Source: DATHBR01 sp036389955
Lineage (GTDB): Bacteria > Myxococcota > Myxococcia > Myxococcales > Myxococcaceae
DNA length: 30,004 nt
NCBI GenBank assembly: GCA_036389955.1
Contig: DASVVJ010000968.1
Location: 1 to 30,004 of the forward strand
Reading direction: 5' to 3'
Shown: one piece after another, positions 7,217 to 16,037 of the stretch
Position numbering within the stretch: position 1 is the stretch's first letter
Layout of the letters: the number at the start of each line of letters is the position of its first letter
Notes under the pieces: model-generated
What the model was told of the DNA's origin: nothing
What the model saw: only the letters and a program-made list of their open reading frames with translations
Database searches by the model: none
Program-made: the position numbers and the translations under genes

Positions 7217-8467
7217 ATGGGTCGTACGGCCGCTGCCGCACTGCGCATCACCCTGGAGCAAGCCCGGGCGCACTGGTACCGGAAACAGGGTCTGGACGCT
7301 CCGTTGAAGGGGAGCCTCGAGAATGTCGTGGCCGCCACGAGCTGGCCTCGCACGCTGGGCGGAGTGGATGCCTACCTCGCGGTGCGGGCCCGGGTGCCAG
7401 GGCTGCGCCGCCAGGACCTCGATGAGGCGGTGGCCCAGTCCCGGTTGCAGGTGATTCCCGCCGTCCGGGGGTGCATGTACCTGGTGCCTCGCGGGCAGGT
7501 GCCGCTCGTGCTGCGCTTCGCCGAGGATCAGGCGCGCAAGCGCAGCGAGAAGGAGCTCGAGAAGGTGGGCGTGCCGCTCGAGGAGATCGCCGAGGTGGGC
7601 GACGCCGTGCTCAAGGTGCTGCGCAAGGGGCCGTTGATGACGGACGCGCTGCGCAAGGCGCTGCCCGAGGGCGTCGTCCGCAGCCTCGGAGAGAAGGGCA
7701 AGAAGGTGGGCATGTCCTCGACGCTGCCGTCGGCCCTGCGCCACCTGGAGTTCGAGGGCAAGGTGGAGCGCACGCTGGAGACGGGCAGGGTGGACTCCGA
7801 GCGCTATCACTGGCGGCTGCCGGCGAAGAATCCGTTCACGGGCGCGAAGGTTCCCGAGGACGTAGCCGAGCGGAACGCGCGCATGGCGGAGATCTTCCTG
7901 CGGCAAGCGGGTCCGGCGACCGTCGCGGACTTCGCGGCCTGGTCCGGGCTGTCTCAGCGTGATGCTCGCGCGGCCTTTGGGACATTGACGACGATCCCCG
8001 TGTTCGTGCCGGGCTACGCCGACGAATCCTTCGTGCTGGCGCAGGAGCTGGAGGCCCTGAAGGAGAAGGCCCCCGCCAAACTGCCCATGTCGATGCTCTC
8101 GTTCGAGGACAACTACCTCACCTTCCACGGAGGCCCGGGGGTTCTCACCGACCCGAAGCACCATAAGCGCCAGGTGAAGAAGTGGGGCACCACGAAGGGC
8201 GGCACGCTCGGCGACGTCACCCACCTCTCAGCGCGCACGCTGTTCGATGGGGATCGGCTCGTCGGCTTCTGGGAGTACGACCCATCGGCGGAGTCCATCG
8301 TGTTCAACACCTTCGATCCGCTGCCGCCGAAGCGGAAGCGCGCGGCGCAGGAGCTGGCCGACAGCCTCGCCACGTTCCTCAAGGACGACCTGGGACACGC
8401 GCGCAGCTTCAGCCTGGACACCATGGAGGCTGTCCAGGAGCGCGCGGACCTCGTCAAGAAGATGTGA
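7217..8467 (+). CDS. Winged-helix DNA-binding protein, AlkZ/YcaQ-like (HTH_42 family)
   Basis: 416 residues from ATG 7217; CAGGAGA at 7205-7211 sets this start over longer in-frame options. The N-terminal part (ITLEQARAHWYRKQG, then a LGGVDAYLAVRAR segment) and the middle (MYLVPRGQVPLVLRFAEDQA, then winged-helix-like LRKGPLMTDALRKALPEG) fit the HTH_42 family. This family includes the E. coli DNA glycosylase AlkZ (YcaQ), which unhooks interstrand crosslinks. Members in secondary-metabolite producers can protect against DNA-alkylating products. I could not confirm the AlkZ catalytic QxQ/QxD motif, so glycosylase activity is not established. Its 3' end overlaps the convergent polyphosphate kinase gene by 14 bases. 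Confidence 0.8.
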   Translation: MGRTAAAALRITLEQARAHWYRKQGLDAPLKGSLENVVAATSWPRTLGGVDAYLAVRARVPGLRRQDLDEAVAQSRLQVIPAVRGCMYLVPRGQVPLVLRFAEDQARKRSEKELEKVGVPLEEIAEVGDAVLKVLRKGPLMTDALRKALPEGVVRSLGEKGKKVGMSSTLPSALRHLEFEGKVERTLETGRVDSERYHWRLPAKNPFTGAKVPEDVAERNARMAEIFLRQAGPATVADFAAWSGLSQRDARAAFGTLTTIPVFVPGYADESFVLAQELEALKEKAPAKLPMSMLSFEDNYLTFHGGPGVLTDPKHHKRQVKKWGTTKGGTLGDVTHLSARTLFDGDRLVGFWEYDPSAESIVFNTFDPLPPKRKRAAQELADSLATFLKDDLGHARSFSLDTMEAVQERADLVKKM

Positions 8468-10622
8468 GCGGTCTGCCGCTGGTGGCCTGGGCCAGACGCA
8501 TCGCCCGGTCCATCAGCTCGCCCTGGGCCCACCGCTTCTCACCCTGCTGCGCACGGCGGCGCCACGAGCCGTTCGCATCGAGTTCCCACGCGTGGGTGTT
8601 GTCCGCCAGGCACCGCTCCAGCAGGTCCCGGACCTGTGCCTGCAAATGGGGATCCTCCACTGGTGTCAGCGCTTCCACCCGGTGGTCCAGATTGCGCGGC
8701 ATCAGATCCGCCGAACCAATGAAGCACCGCGCCTCCCCGCCGCGCTCGAAGAGATAGATGCGCGCGTGCTCGAGGAACCGGCCCAGCGTGGACACCACCC
8801 GGATGCTCTCCGAGACCCCCGGCACTCCCGGCCGCAGGCAGCAGATCCCCCGGATGTTGAGTTCCACCTTCACCCCCGCGCGTGACGCGTCGTACAGCGC
8901 GCGGATCAGCACCGGGTCCACCAGCGCGTTCATCTTCAACTGGATGCGTGAGGGCCGCTCCACCGAGTGGGCCGCCACCGTGCGACGGATCTCCGCCAGC
9001 AAGCCCTCGCGCATGTTGATCGGCGCCACCAGCAGCTTCCGGAAGCTCTGCGGCCGGGCGAACCCCGTCAGGTAGTTGAACAGGTCCGCTATGTCCGCGC
9101 TGATTTCAGGATCCGTCGTGAACAGCCCCAGGTCCGTGTAGAGCCGCGCCGTCTTCGGGTTGTAGTTGCCCGTGCCGATGTGGACGTACTGCCGGACCTT
9201 CCCGCCCTCGCGCCGGACGATCAGGATCGCCTTGGCGTGTGTCTTCAGCCCGGGAATGCCGTAGACGACGTGCACGCCGGCCTCTTCCAACGACATCGCC
9301 CACCGGATGTTCGCGCGCTCGTCGAAGCGGGCCTTGAGCTCCACCATGCACACCGCCTGCTTGCCGCCCTCGGTGGCGCGGATGAGCGCGGGCACCAGCG
9401 GAGAGCTGTCCGAGGTGCGGTACACCGTCTGCTTGATGGCCAGGACGTCCGGATCCTCCACCGCCTCGGTGACGAAGCGCTCCACCGAGGTGGCGAAGGA
9501 CTCGTACGGGTGGTGCACCAGCAGATCCCCCCGGCGCATCGCCGCGATCACCGTGCCGCTGCCTTCGACCTCCGCGTCCGGGCGCAGCCGCGGCTGCGTC
9601 ACCGGCACCCAGGGGGGATCCCTCAGCTCCGCGAAGCCCGGCGTGGCCACCACCGCGTGCAGATCGGCCAGGGCCAGCAGGCTCTCCTGCGCGTAGATCT
9701 GGCGCGGCTCCACCCCCAGCGCCTCCACCAGCGGCTCGCGCAGCTTGGGAGGCATTCCCGCCTGCACCTCCAGCCGGATGACTTCCCCGAAGCGCCGCTG
9801 CCGCAGCTCGTCCTGCACCGCCACCAGCAGGTCCTCGGCGTCCTCGGACACGGTGAAGTCCGCGTCCCGGGTGACGCGGAACAGGCCGTAGTCCAGCACC
9901 TCCATGCCCGGGAACAGGGCGCTCAGGTGGTGGGCGATCACGTCCTCGAGCGGGATGAAGGCCGTGGTGCCGTCCAGCGGCATGAAGCGCGGCAGCAACT
10001 CCTTGGGCACCTTCACCCGGGCCACGTTCTCCGTCTCCGCCACCGGATCGCGCAGCAGCACCGCCAGGCTCAGCGACAGGTTGGAGATGTACGGGAAGTG
10101 CCGCCCCAGCCCGATGGCCAGCGGGGTGAGCACGGGGAAGATCTGCTCGCGGAAGCGCCCCTCCACCTGGGCCCGGGCCCCCGCGTCCAGCTCCTTCATG
10201 GACAGGATGCGCAGGCCCTTCTCGGCCAGCGCCGGGCGCAGCACCCGCTCGAAGCACTCCGCGTGGCGCTGGGCCTGCTCGCGGATGCGCGCGTGCAGCT
10301 TGTCCAGCGTCTCGCCCGGCGTGGCCCCGTCCGGGACCAGCCGCGCCTGGCCTCCGAAGCGCAGCTTCTCGTGCAGCCGGGCCACCCGGATCATGAAGAA
10401 CTCGTCCAGGTTGCGCGCGTAGATGGCGCAGAACTTCAGCCGCTCCATCAGCGGCACGGAGGCGTCCTCGGCCAGCTGCAGCACCCGGTCGTTGAAGGCC
10501 AGCCACGACAGCTCCCGGTTGAAGAACAGATCCCGGTCCGGCACCTCCACTCCCGCGGGGATGATGTCCCGCTCGCCCTTCTTCTGGCTGTTCCCCCGGC
10601 TCCCGGAGGCCCGCTTCGGCAT
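8454..10622 (-). CDS. ppk1: Polyphosphate kinase 1
   Basis: 722 residues from ATG 10622; AGGGAG about 9 bases upstream supports this over a TTG at 10643. PPK1 reversibly makes inorganic polyphosphate from ATP. The order is typical: N-terminal helical domain (DLFFNRELSWLAFNDRVL), head domain with FPYISNLSLSLAV, and two phospholipase D-like C-terminal domains. The autophosphorylated histidine is H462 in KTHAK, and the second active-site histidine is H481 in HIGTGNYN; their 19-residue spacing equals that of E. coli H435/H454. The first ~25 residues are a basic Ser/Arg/Lys-rich extension. Length is slightly above the usual ~690. In myxobacteria polyphosphate is tied to starvation and development, but no regulatory site for that is visible here. 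Confidence 0.97.
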   Translation of the reverse strand: MPKRASGSRGNSQKKGERDIIPAGVEVPDRDLFFNRELSWLAFNDRVLQLAEDASVPLMERLKFCAIYARNLDEFFMIRVARLHEKLRFGGQARLVPDGATPGETLDKLHARIREQAQRHAECFERVLRPALAEKGLRILSMKELDAGARAQVEGRFREQIFPVLTPLAIGLGRHFPYISNLSLSLAVLLRDPVAETENVARVKVPKELLPRFMPLDGTTAFIPLEDVIAHHLSALFPGMEVLDYGLFRVTRDADFTVSEDAEDLLVAVQDELRQRRFGEVIRLEVQAGMPPKLREPLVEALGVEPRQIYAQESLLALADLHAVVATPGFAELRDPPWVPVTQPRLRPDAEVEGSGTVIAAMRRGDLLVHHPYESFATSVERFVTEAVEDPDVLAIKQTVYRTSDSSPLVPALIRATEGGKQAVCMVELKARFDERANIRWAMSLEEAGVHVVYGIPGLKTHAKAILIVRREGGKVRQYVHIGTGNYNPKTARLYTDLGLFTTDPEISADIADLFNYLTGFARPQSFRKLLVAPINMREGLLAEIRRTVAAHSVERPSRIQLKMNALVDPVLIRALYDASRAGVKVELNIRGICCLRPGVPGVSESIRVVSTLGRFLEHARIYLFERGGEARCFIGSADLMPRNLDHRVEALTPVEDPHLQAQVRDLLERCLADNTHAWELDANGSWRRRAQQGEKRWAQGELMDRAMRLAQATSGRPLTSS

Positions 10623-10780
10623 AACCCGGACTCCCTGTTTCAACCCGCTGTGACCTGCCGTCAGAGGTAAGCAGTCTGGTCTCGGCCTGCCGCGTCATCC
10701 CTGCCTACCCCGCAGATGGGGTTTGGGCTTGCGTCGGGTTTGAGACAAAGTGCGCCCCGCAATTGTCGGGAGGGGTCATC

Positions 10781-13700
10781 GTGTCTACACGTGTTCATCT
10801 GGCTCGTGGGCTGTGTCTCGCCGCCGTGCTGTTTGGCTGCGCGGCGTTCGCCCAGGGCAACTCGGTCATTACCGGCACCATCGTCAACACGGCGGACAAG
10901 GAGCCCGTGGAGGACGCCACCGTCACGGTGATTTCGCCCGCGCTCCAGGGCGAGCGCGCGGTCGTCACGGACCGCACCGGCCACTACCGCATTCCCCAGC
11001 TCCCTTCGGGCACCTACACCCTGCGGGTGGAGAAAGGGGACTTCCGGCCCTATTCGCGCGGCGACATCGTGCTGCGCATCGATCGGACCATCCGCGTCAA
11101 CGTGGAGCTGCTGCCCGAGGGCATGAGCGAGACGCTGGTCGTCACCGCCGCGCCGCCCACGGTGGACGTGGGCTCGAGCGCCGCGGGCGTCACCGTGGAC
11201 GCCGACTTCCTGCGCAACGTGCCCGTCATCCGCCCGGGCACCAAGGGCTCCGCCTCGCGCTCCTTCGAGTCGCTGGCCGAGCTGGCCCCGGGCGCTCAGG
11301 AGGACCGCTTCGGGGTGAGCGTCAACGGCAGCAGCTCGCCCGAAAGCCAGTTCGTCGTGGATGGCCTGTCGGTGAATGACCCGAGCGTGGGCACCCTGGG
11401 CACGCCGATGTCGGTGGAGTTCGTCAAGGAGGTCAACGTCATCACCAGCGGCTACATGCCCGAGTACGGCCGCTCCACGGGCGGGGTGCTCAACGTCGTC
11501 ACCAAGTCGGGCTCCAACGAGTTCCACGGCTCGGTGTTCGCGAACATGGCCCCGGGCGCTTTCCAGACGGCGGGCACGCCGGTGCGCGTCGAGGGCAGCG
11601 TCATCAGCACCCGGGGCCACCCGGGCAACCTGGGCGACTTCGGCTTCGACCTGGGCGGTCCCATCCTCAAGGACAAGCTCTGGTTCTACGTGGGCGCGGC
11701 GCCCTCGTTCAACCGCGTCCGCGTCTCGCGCCAGCTCAACACGCTGAACATCTGCGAAGAGGTCAACCCGGAGATCGGCTGCAACGCGGTGGGTGAGCGG
11801 CAGAGGGATCCGGAGACGCGCTTCTCGCTGACGACGCCCATCGAGGGCACGCTCGTCAACCGCTTCGCCGACGAGCGCACCATGCAGTACATGGGCAAGC
11901 TGACCTACCTCTTCAACCCGGATCACAACCTCTCGGTGACGGTGTTCGGCGTGCCACGCTCCTCGGGCGGGCGGGGCAAGTTCTCCTTCAGCGATGACGG
12001 CGACCCCGAGGTGTGCGTGGGCCTGTCGTGCAGTGTCCAGGGCACGCACGAGTCCATTGCCACCATGCGCGAGAACAACGCGCTGGACATGGTGGCCAAG
12101 CAGTCCTCGTCGTTCTTCAACAAGACGCTGCTGCTGGACGCCACCCTGGGCTGGCACCACCAGGAGGACTCGACGCTGCCCTCGGACGATTCGGGGCTGA
12201 ACACCGGCAATGGGCTCTCGGCCCAGCCGCGCATCAACTGGCGCATGCCTCGCACCATCAACGCCTTCGAGGAGCTGCCGGACCCGACGGTCTGCGGCGC
12301 GACGGAGGCCGAGCAGCGGGCCCGCTGCCCGATCAGCAACTACGCCACGGGCGGCCCCAACACGATCAGCATCCAGAAGCTGGACCGCTATCAGGGCAAG
12401 GTGCTGGGCACGTACCTGTTCAACGCGGCCGGCCACCACATCATCAAGGCCGGCTTCGACATCGAGCACATGTCCTTCTACAACAACCGCGCGCGCACCG
12501 GCGGGGGGCCCTGGCTGGAGGATCCGAGCGGCGCGTTCTTCACCACGTCAACCCGGTACGGCTACCTGGAGGGCCCGGATGACCCCGTCTTCCTGCCGAC
12601 CAAGGAGGGCACCTCCACGTCGATGACGGTGGGCGGCTTTATCCAGGATAGCTGGTCGGTGATGGACAAGGTCACCCTCAACATCGGCGTGCGCTACGAC
12701 ACGCAGACCATCAAGGGGCTGGACGGGAACGTGGGGCTGTACCTGCCCAACCAGTGGTCGCCGCGTCTGGGCATCATCTACGATCCCACGCAGTCGGGAC
12801 GCTCGAAGATCTTCGTCAACTTCGCGCGCTTCTTCGAGAACATACCGCTGGACATGGCGGACCTCTCGTTCCCCCAACAGCAGCTACTGCAGGCCCGGTA
12901 CAACTCGCCGCCGTGCAAGCCTTCGGAGCTCGAGAGCCTGGAGAGCGCCTGCGAGGACCCCGCGAACCTGCGGCCGCCGGGCAACAACCCCGAGAGACCC
13001 AGCCAGTTCTGGAGCGCCGAGGGCGGAGACCCGGTGCCCGTGGACCCGAACATCGAGCCCCAGTCCATGGACGAGCTGGTGGTGGGCGGCGAGTACGAGC
13101 TGCTCTTTGGCCGGATCGGCCTGGCCTACACCCGCCGGGTGCTCCACAACGTCATCGAGGACATGAGCCGGGATGACGGCACCACGTTCTTCCTGGGCAA
13201 CCCGGGCAAGGGCTACTCGACGGACTTCCCCGAGGCGGTGCGCCGCTTCAACGGGTTGAACCTCTACTACTTCAAGAACTTCTCGAACGGGTGGCTCGCC
13301 CAGGCCAGCTACACGTGGTCCCGGCTCTATGGCAATTACTCGGGCCTGTTCCGCGCGGACACCAACCAGCTGTCGCCCAACCTGACGCGCGACTTCGATC
13401 TGCTGACGCTGACGGAGAACCGGGTCGGCCTGCTGCCCGGAGACCGCACCCACAGCGTGAAGTTCTTTGGCGCCAAGGAGTTTCACCTCACCAACGCCAC
13501 GAGCTTCAACCTCGGGGCGGGCTATCGCAGCCGCTCGGGCACGCCGCTCAACGTGCTGGGCGCCAACCCGCTGCGCAGCGGCTCGGAGACCTTCATCCTG
13601 CCGCGCGGCGGGGGCGGCCGGCTGCCCTGGGTGCACAACGTGGACACCCACCTGAGCTTCAACCAGAAGATCGCGGGCAACTACACGCTGACCGTCTCGC

Positions 13701-13996
13701 TGGACGTGTTCAACCTCTTCAACTTCCAGCAGTACACGGCGGTGGACCAGACCTTCACCTTCAGAAACGTGCAGCCCAACAAGAACAATGAGATCTCCCT
13801 GGCGGCGCTGAACCAGTGCGCGGAGCTGTCGCGCTCGACGAACCAGGACATTCTCAACAGCGAGTGCACCGGGGTTCGCCAGACCAACGCGAACTCGGAT
13901 CCGCTGCTCATCAAGGACATCAACCCCAACTACAAGCGGCCCAACGCTTACCAGGCCCCACGATCCGTCCGGATCGGGGCGCGGGTCACCTTCTAG
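10781..13996 (+). CDS. TonB-dependent receptor with carboxypeptidase-regulatory domain (Oar-like)
   Basis: 1071 residues from GTG 10781, chosen because AGGGG at 10771-10775 lies just upstream and a signal peptide (LARGLCLAAVLFGCAAFAQG) begins at once. Residues ~25-110 are a carboxypeptidase-regulatory-like beta domain (VITGTIVNTADKEPVEDATV). A TonB-box-like ETLVVTA follows (~121-127), then the plug domain (FVVDGLSVNDPSVGTLGTPM, YMPEYGRSTGGVLNVVTKSG) and a long beta-barrel ending in RIGARVTF with the terminal Phe typical of BAM substrates. It therefore sits in the outer membrane and likely takes up, or moves outward, a large substrate using TonB energy. Several Cys pairs in the barrel (for example NICEEVNPEIGC and VCVGLSC) suggest disulfide-bonded surface loops. 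The substrate is not identifiable. The downstream lipoprotein starts 24 bases after the stop. Confidence 0.94.
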   Translation: MSTRVHLARGLCLAAVLFGCAAFAQGNSVITGTIVNTADKEPVEDATVTVISPALQGERAVVTDRTGHYRIPQLPSGTYTLRVEKGDFRPYSRGDIVLRIDRTIRVNVELLPEGMSETLVVTAAPPTVDVGSSAAGVTVDADFLRNVPVIRPGTKGSASRSFESLAELAPGAQEDRFGVSVNGSSSPESQFVVDGLSVNDPSVGTLGTPMSVEFVKEVNVITSGYMPEYGRSTGGVLNVVTKSGSNEFHGSVFANMAPGAFQTAGTPVRVEGSVISTRGHPGNLGDFGFDLGGPILKDKLWFYVGAAPSFNRVRVSRQLNTLNICEEVNPEIGCNAVGERQRDPETRFSLTTPIEGTLVNRFADERTMQYMGKLTYLFNPDHNLSVTVFGVPRSSGGRGKFSFSDDGDPEVCVGLSCSVQGTHESIATMRENNALDMVAKQSSSFFNKTLLLDATLGWHHQEDSTLPSDDSGLNTGNGLSAQPRINWRMPRTINAFEELPDPTVCGATEAEQRARCPISNYATGGPNTISIQKLDRYQGKVLGTYLFNAAGHHIIKAGFDIEHMSFYNNRARTGGGPWLEDPSGAFFTTSTRYGYLEGPDDPVFLPTKEGTSTSMTVGGFIQDSWSVMDKVTLNIGVRYDTQTIKGLDGNVGLYLPNQWSPRLGIIYDPTQSGRSKIFVNFARFFENIPLDMADLSFPQQQLLQARYNSPPCKPSELESLESACEDPANLRPPGNNPERPSQFWSAEGGDPVPVDPNIEPQSMDELVVGGEYELLFGRIGLAYTRRVLHNVIEDMSRDDGTTFFLGNPGKGYSTDFPEAVRRFNGLNLYYFKNFSNGWLAQASYTWSRLYGNYSGLFRADTNQLSPNLTRDFDLLTLTENRVGLLPGDRTHSVKFFGAKEFHLTNATSFNLGAGYRSRSGTPLNVLGANPLRSGSETFILPRGGGGRLPWVHNVDTHLSFNQKIAGNYTLTVSLDVFNLFNFQQYTAVDQTFTFRNVQPNKNNEISLAALNQCAELSRSTNQDILNSECTGVRQTNANSDPLLIKDINPNYKRPNAYQAPRSVRIGARVTF

Positions 13997-14020
13997 CCTG
14001 CTCGCCGGAGAACACCTTCC

Positions 14021-14803
14021 ATGAAGCTTAAACTGATGGGCATGAGCATGAGCGTGGCGGTGGGCGTCGCCGCGATTGGTGCCTGCAACACGCAGGGGCC
14101 CGAGGCGCGTTGCACCGTGGCCCTGGGCGCGTTCGCGACCACCTACACCCTGAAGGACGGGCAGGATCCCAACGCGGCCTGCGCGAAGCTCACTCCCGAG
14201 CGGGTGGGAATGCAGAAGTTCTTCGCCGGGGAGGAGGGCGGCCCGGACTCGATCGGCATGCGCAGCGGGCGCATGGGTCAGCTACCCGGGCAGCTGGGGC
14301 TGCGCGCGGATCCGGCGCCGCTGTATGAGCCCACCGCGGTGGGGGAGATGGCCACGGAGTTTCCGGGCGCGGACAACTTCTGTGACGTGCCTGAGCTCAC
14401 GCCCGCCCGCCTGCAGGCACCCGCGCTGGCCGCCGGGTTCCCAGATGGAGGGACGCTGCCGGACGGGGGAATTCCGCCCGCGCAGGCCGCGCAGGACATC
14501 ACCTATGAGTGGTCCAACCTGCGCGTCTACAACACGCCGCAGATCCCTGGCACGCAGCTCATGGCGGACCTGCGCTATACGTCGAACGGCTGCACCGCCG
14601 AGTACAAGGTGAAGGGCATCTGGCCCACGGTGAGTTGCAACACGGGGGGCAAGCCGGACGAGACCAAGTGCGATCCGCTGCCGGATCCCTCGGTGAACCG
14701 GCTGCGTGGCTCGGGTATCAACCGCCTGTTCCCGGTCAAGTGCGATCCGGTGGCGCTGATCTGCGTGCTGACGGGCGAGGTTCCCTCGGACGAAAACCCC
14801 TGA
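14021..14803 (+). CDS. Cys-rich lipoprotein paired with the TonB receptor
   Basis: 260 residues from ATG 14021, with GGAGAA 9 bases upstream. The signal sequence ends in a lipobox-like AIGAC with the lipidated Cys at 22. The mature protein has about eight cysteines, a DGGTLPDGG linker common in myxobacterial surface proteins (~147-155), and no domain I recognise. The spacing of 24 bases after the receptor stop means one transcript. By analogy with other receptor/lipoprotein pairs it may act as a surface or periplasmic partner of the receptor, but that is inference from position only. Confidence 0.82.
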   Translation: MKLKLMGMSMSVAVGVAAIGACNTQGPEARCTVALGAFATTYTLKDGQDPNAACAKLTPERVGMQKFFAGEEGGPDSIGMRSGRMGQLPGQLGLRADPAPLYEPTAVGEMATEFPGADNFCDVPELTPARLQAPALAAGFPDGGTLPDGGIPPAQAAQDITYEWSNLRVYNTPQIPGTQLMADLRYTSNGCTAEYKVKGIWPTVSCNTGGKPDETKCDPLPDPSVNRLRGSGINRLFPVKCDPVALICVLTGEVPSDENP

Positions 14804-14814
14804 GTGGGGCAGGG

Positions 14815-14845
14815 GAGACGCTCAGGGCTCGTACCTGGGCGTCTC
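14815..14845. terminator. Bidirectional terminator-like hairpin between convergent genes
   Basis: GAGACGC-T-CAGG (from 14815) pairs with CCTG-G-GCGTCTC (to 14845) around a 7-base loop, giving a 12-pair stem with one G-T wobble. It lies in the 47-base gap between the lipoprotein stop (14803) and the topoisomerase stop (14851). There is no T-tract, as is common at this GC content. Confidence 0.6.
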
Positions 14846-14850
14846 GAGCC

Positions 14851-15888
14851 TCACAGGGTGAGGGCGCCTTCCTTGATCATGTCCAGCAGCGCTTTCTCCG
14901 AGCAGTGCAGCTCGGGGCCCTCGTGCCTGGTCAGATCCTCCACGGACTCGAAGTACTTCCCCACCACCTTGCCCTGTTCGAACATGGCAAGGACCGACGG
15001 GTAGATATAGGAGGAGCGCGCCACCGCGGGGGTGTTGCCCAGGTGCTCGGCGGCCTCCTTCACCGCGGCCACCATCGTCTTCTTCGCCACCTTGATGCAG
15101 CCTGCATCCTTGGACTGCTTCAGCCGCTGCCGCGCCTTGGCCAGCGCGCACGCGCAGATCAGCGTCCCGGCCCACGTGCGGAAGTCCTTGGCGCTGTACT
15201 GCGCGCCCATCACCTCGCGGATGTACTCGTTGATGTGGCGGCGCCGCACGTCCACCACGAAGCCGTCATCCAGCACGAACTTGAAGACGTCGCGCCCGGG
15301 CACCTTCAACAGCTGGCGCACGATTCCCGCCACCCGCCGATCCTTCAGCTCGCGGTGCTGCTGCTGCCCGCTCTTGCCCGGGAAATCGAAGTACACCGTG
15401 TCGCCCTTCACCTTCACGTGCTTGGCGCGCAGCGTGGCCAGCCCGAAGCTGCCGTTCTCCTCGGCGTAGACCTGGCTGCCGGGCCGGATGAAGCACGTGC
15501 CCAGGATGCGCAGCATGCACGCCAGCACCTTGTCCCGGCCCAGTCCCGGGCGCCGCATGTCCTGGCTCACCCGGTGCCGGATCTTCGGCAGCGCCCGCGC
15601 GAAGCCCATGATGCGCCGGTACTTCTCCGCCTGCTGCCGCTTCGAGAAGGCCTCGCTGTAGCGGTACTGCCACCGCCCCGCGCCGTCCTTGCCCACCGCC
15701 TGGAGCTTCGACTTCGCGGAAGGGGAAATGGCCACGTCCGTCCACGCGGGCGGTAGCTTCAAGGCCTGGATGCGCTCGCACTCCTGCCGGGCGACCGGGC
15801 GCCCATCCGCACGCAGGTACCGGAAGCCCCGCTTCGGGCTACCCACCCGTCGATACCCCGTGCTCTGAAGATGCTCAATCTGCGTCAT
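14851..15888 (-). CDS. DNA topoisomerase IB (bacterial, poxvirus-like)
   Basis: 345 residues from ATG 15888. The frame extends 44 codons upstream, but MTQIEHLQSTGYRRV is where the protein becomes family-like. Type IB enzymes relax supercoils through a 3'-phosphotyrosine intermediate. Active-site residues by alignment from memory to vaccinia and Deinococcus enzymes: R135 (FIRPGSQVY), K172 (PGKSG), R237 (KDFRTWAG), N285 (GNTP) and the nucleophile Y294 (SSYIYP). Asn in place of the viral His is normal for bacterial members. NGSFGLATLRAKHV (145-158) is the hallmark of the catalytic domain. The length matches bacterial homologues (~340). It is divergent from the flotillin locus and convergent with the lipoprotein gene; no functional link to either is evident. 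Confidence 0.95.
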   Translation of the reverse strand: MTQIEHLQSTGYRRVGSPKRGFRYLRADGRPVARQECERIQALKLPPAWTDVAISPSAKSKLQAVGKDGAGRWQYRYSEAFSKRQQAEKYRRIMGFARALPKIRHRVSQDMRRPGLGRDKVLACMLRILGTCFIRPGSQVYAEENGSFGLATLRAKHVKVKGDTVYFDFPGKSGQQQHRELKDRRVAGIVRQLLKVPGRDVFKFVLDDGFVVDVRRRHINEYIREVMGAQYSAKDFRTWAGTLICACALAKARQRLKQSKDAGCIKVAKKTMVAAVKEAAEHLGNTPAVARSSYIYPSVLAMFEQGKVVGKYFESVEDLTRHEGPELHCSEKALLDMIKEGALTL

Positions 15889-15981
15889 GGCTTCTGGATA
15901 GCTGTGCAGCCTGCTCCCCTGCTGCAAAGCGCTACAGGCCGGTGGCAGGCAGGGCAGGCAGGCGGAATCACTGGGGCGGCT

Positions 15982-16011
15982 TTCCTGAAATGGGGCACCC
16001 TGATCTAGACT
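15982..16011 (+). promoter_or_regulatory. Possible sigma-A promoter of the flotillin locus
   Basis: TTCCTG (15982-15987), an 18-base spacer and TAGACT (16006-16011) stand 27 bases before the ATG at 16038. The same two boxes precede the winged-helix gene. This would give a leader of about 20 bases. Assignment is by eye. Confidence 0.35.
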
Positions 16012-16037
16012 TCCGCGCAACTCCTGCCGTGGGACCG

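Noticed and set aside
8967..12469. Long frames antisense to polyphosphate kinase (8967-10670) and the TonB receptor (10661-12469)
   Set aside because: Arg/His/Gln-rich or Ala/Val/His-rich shadow translations with no domain, opposite genes with unmistakable family motifs.
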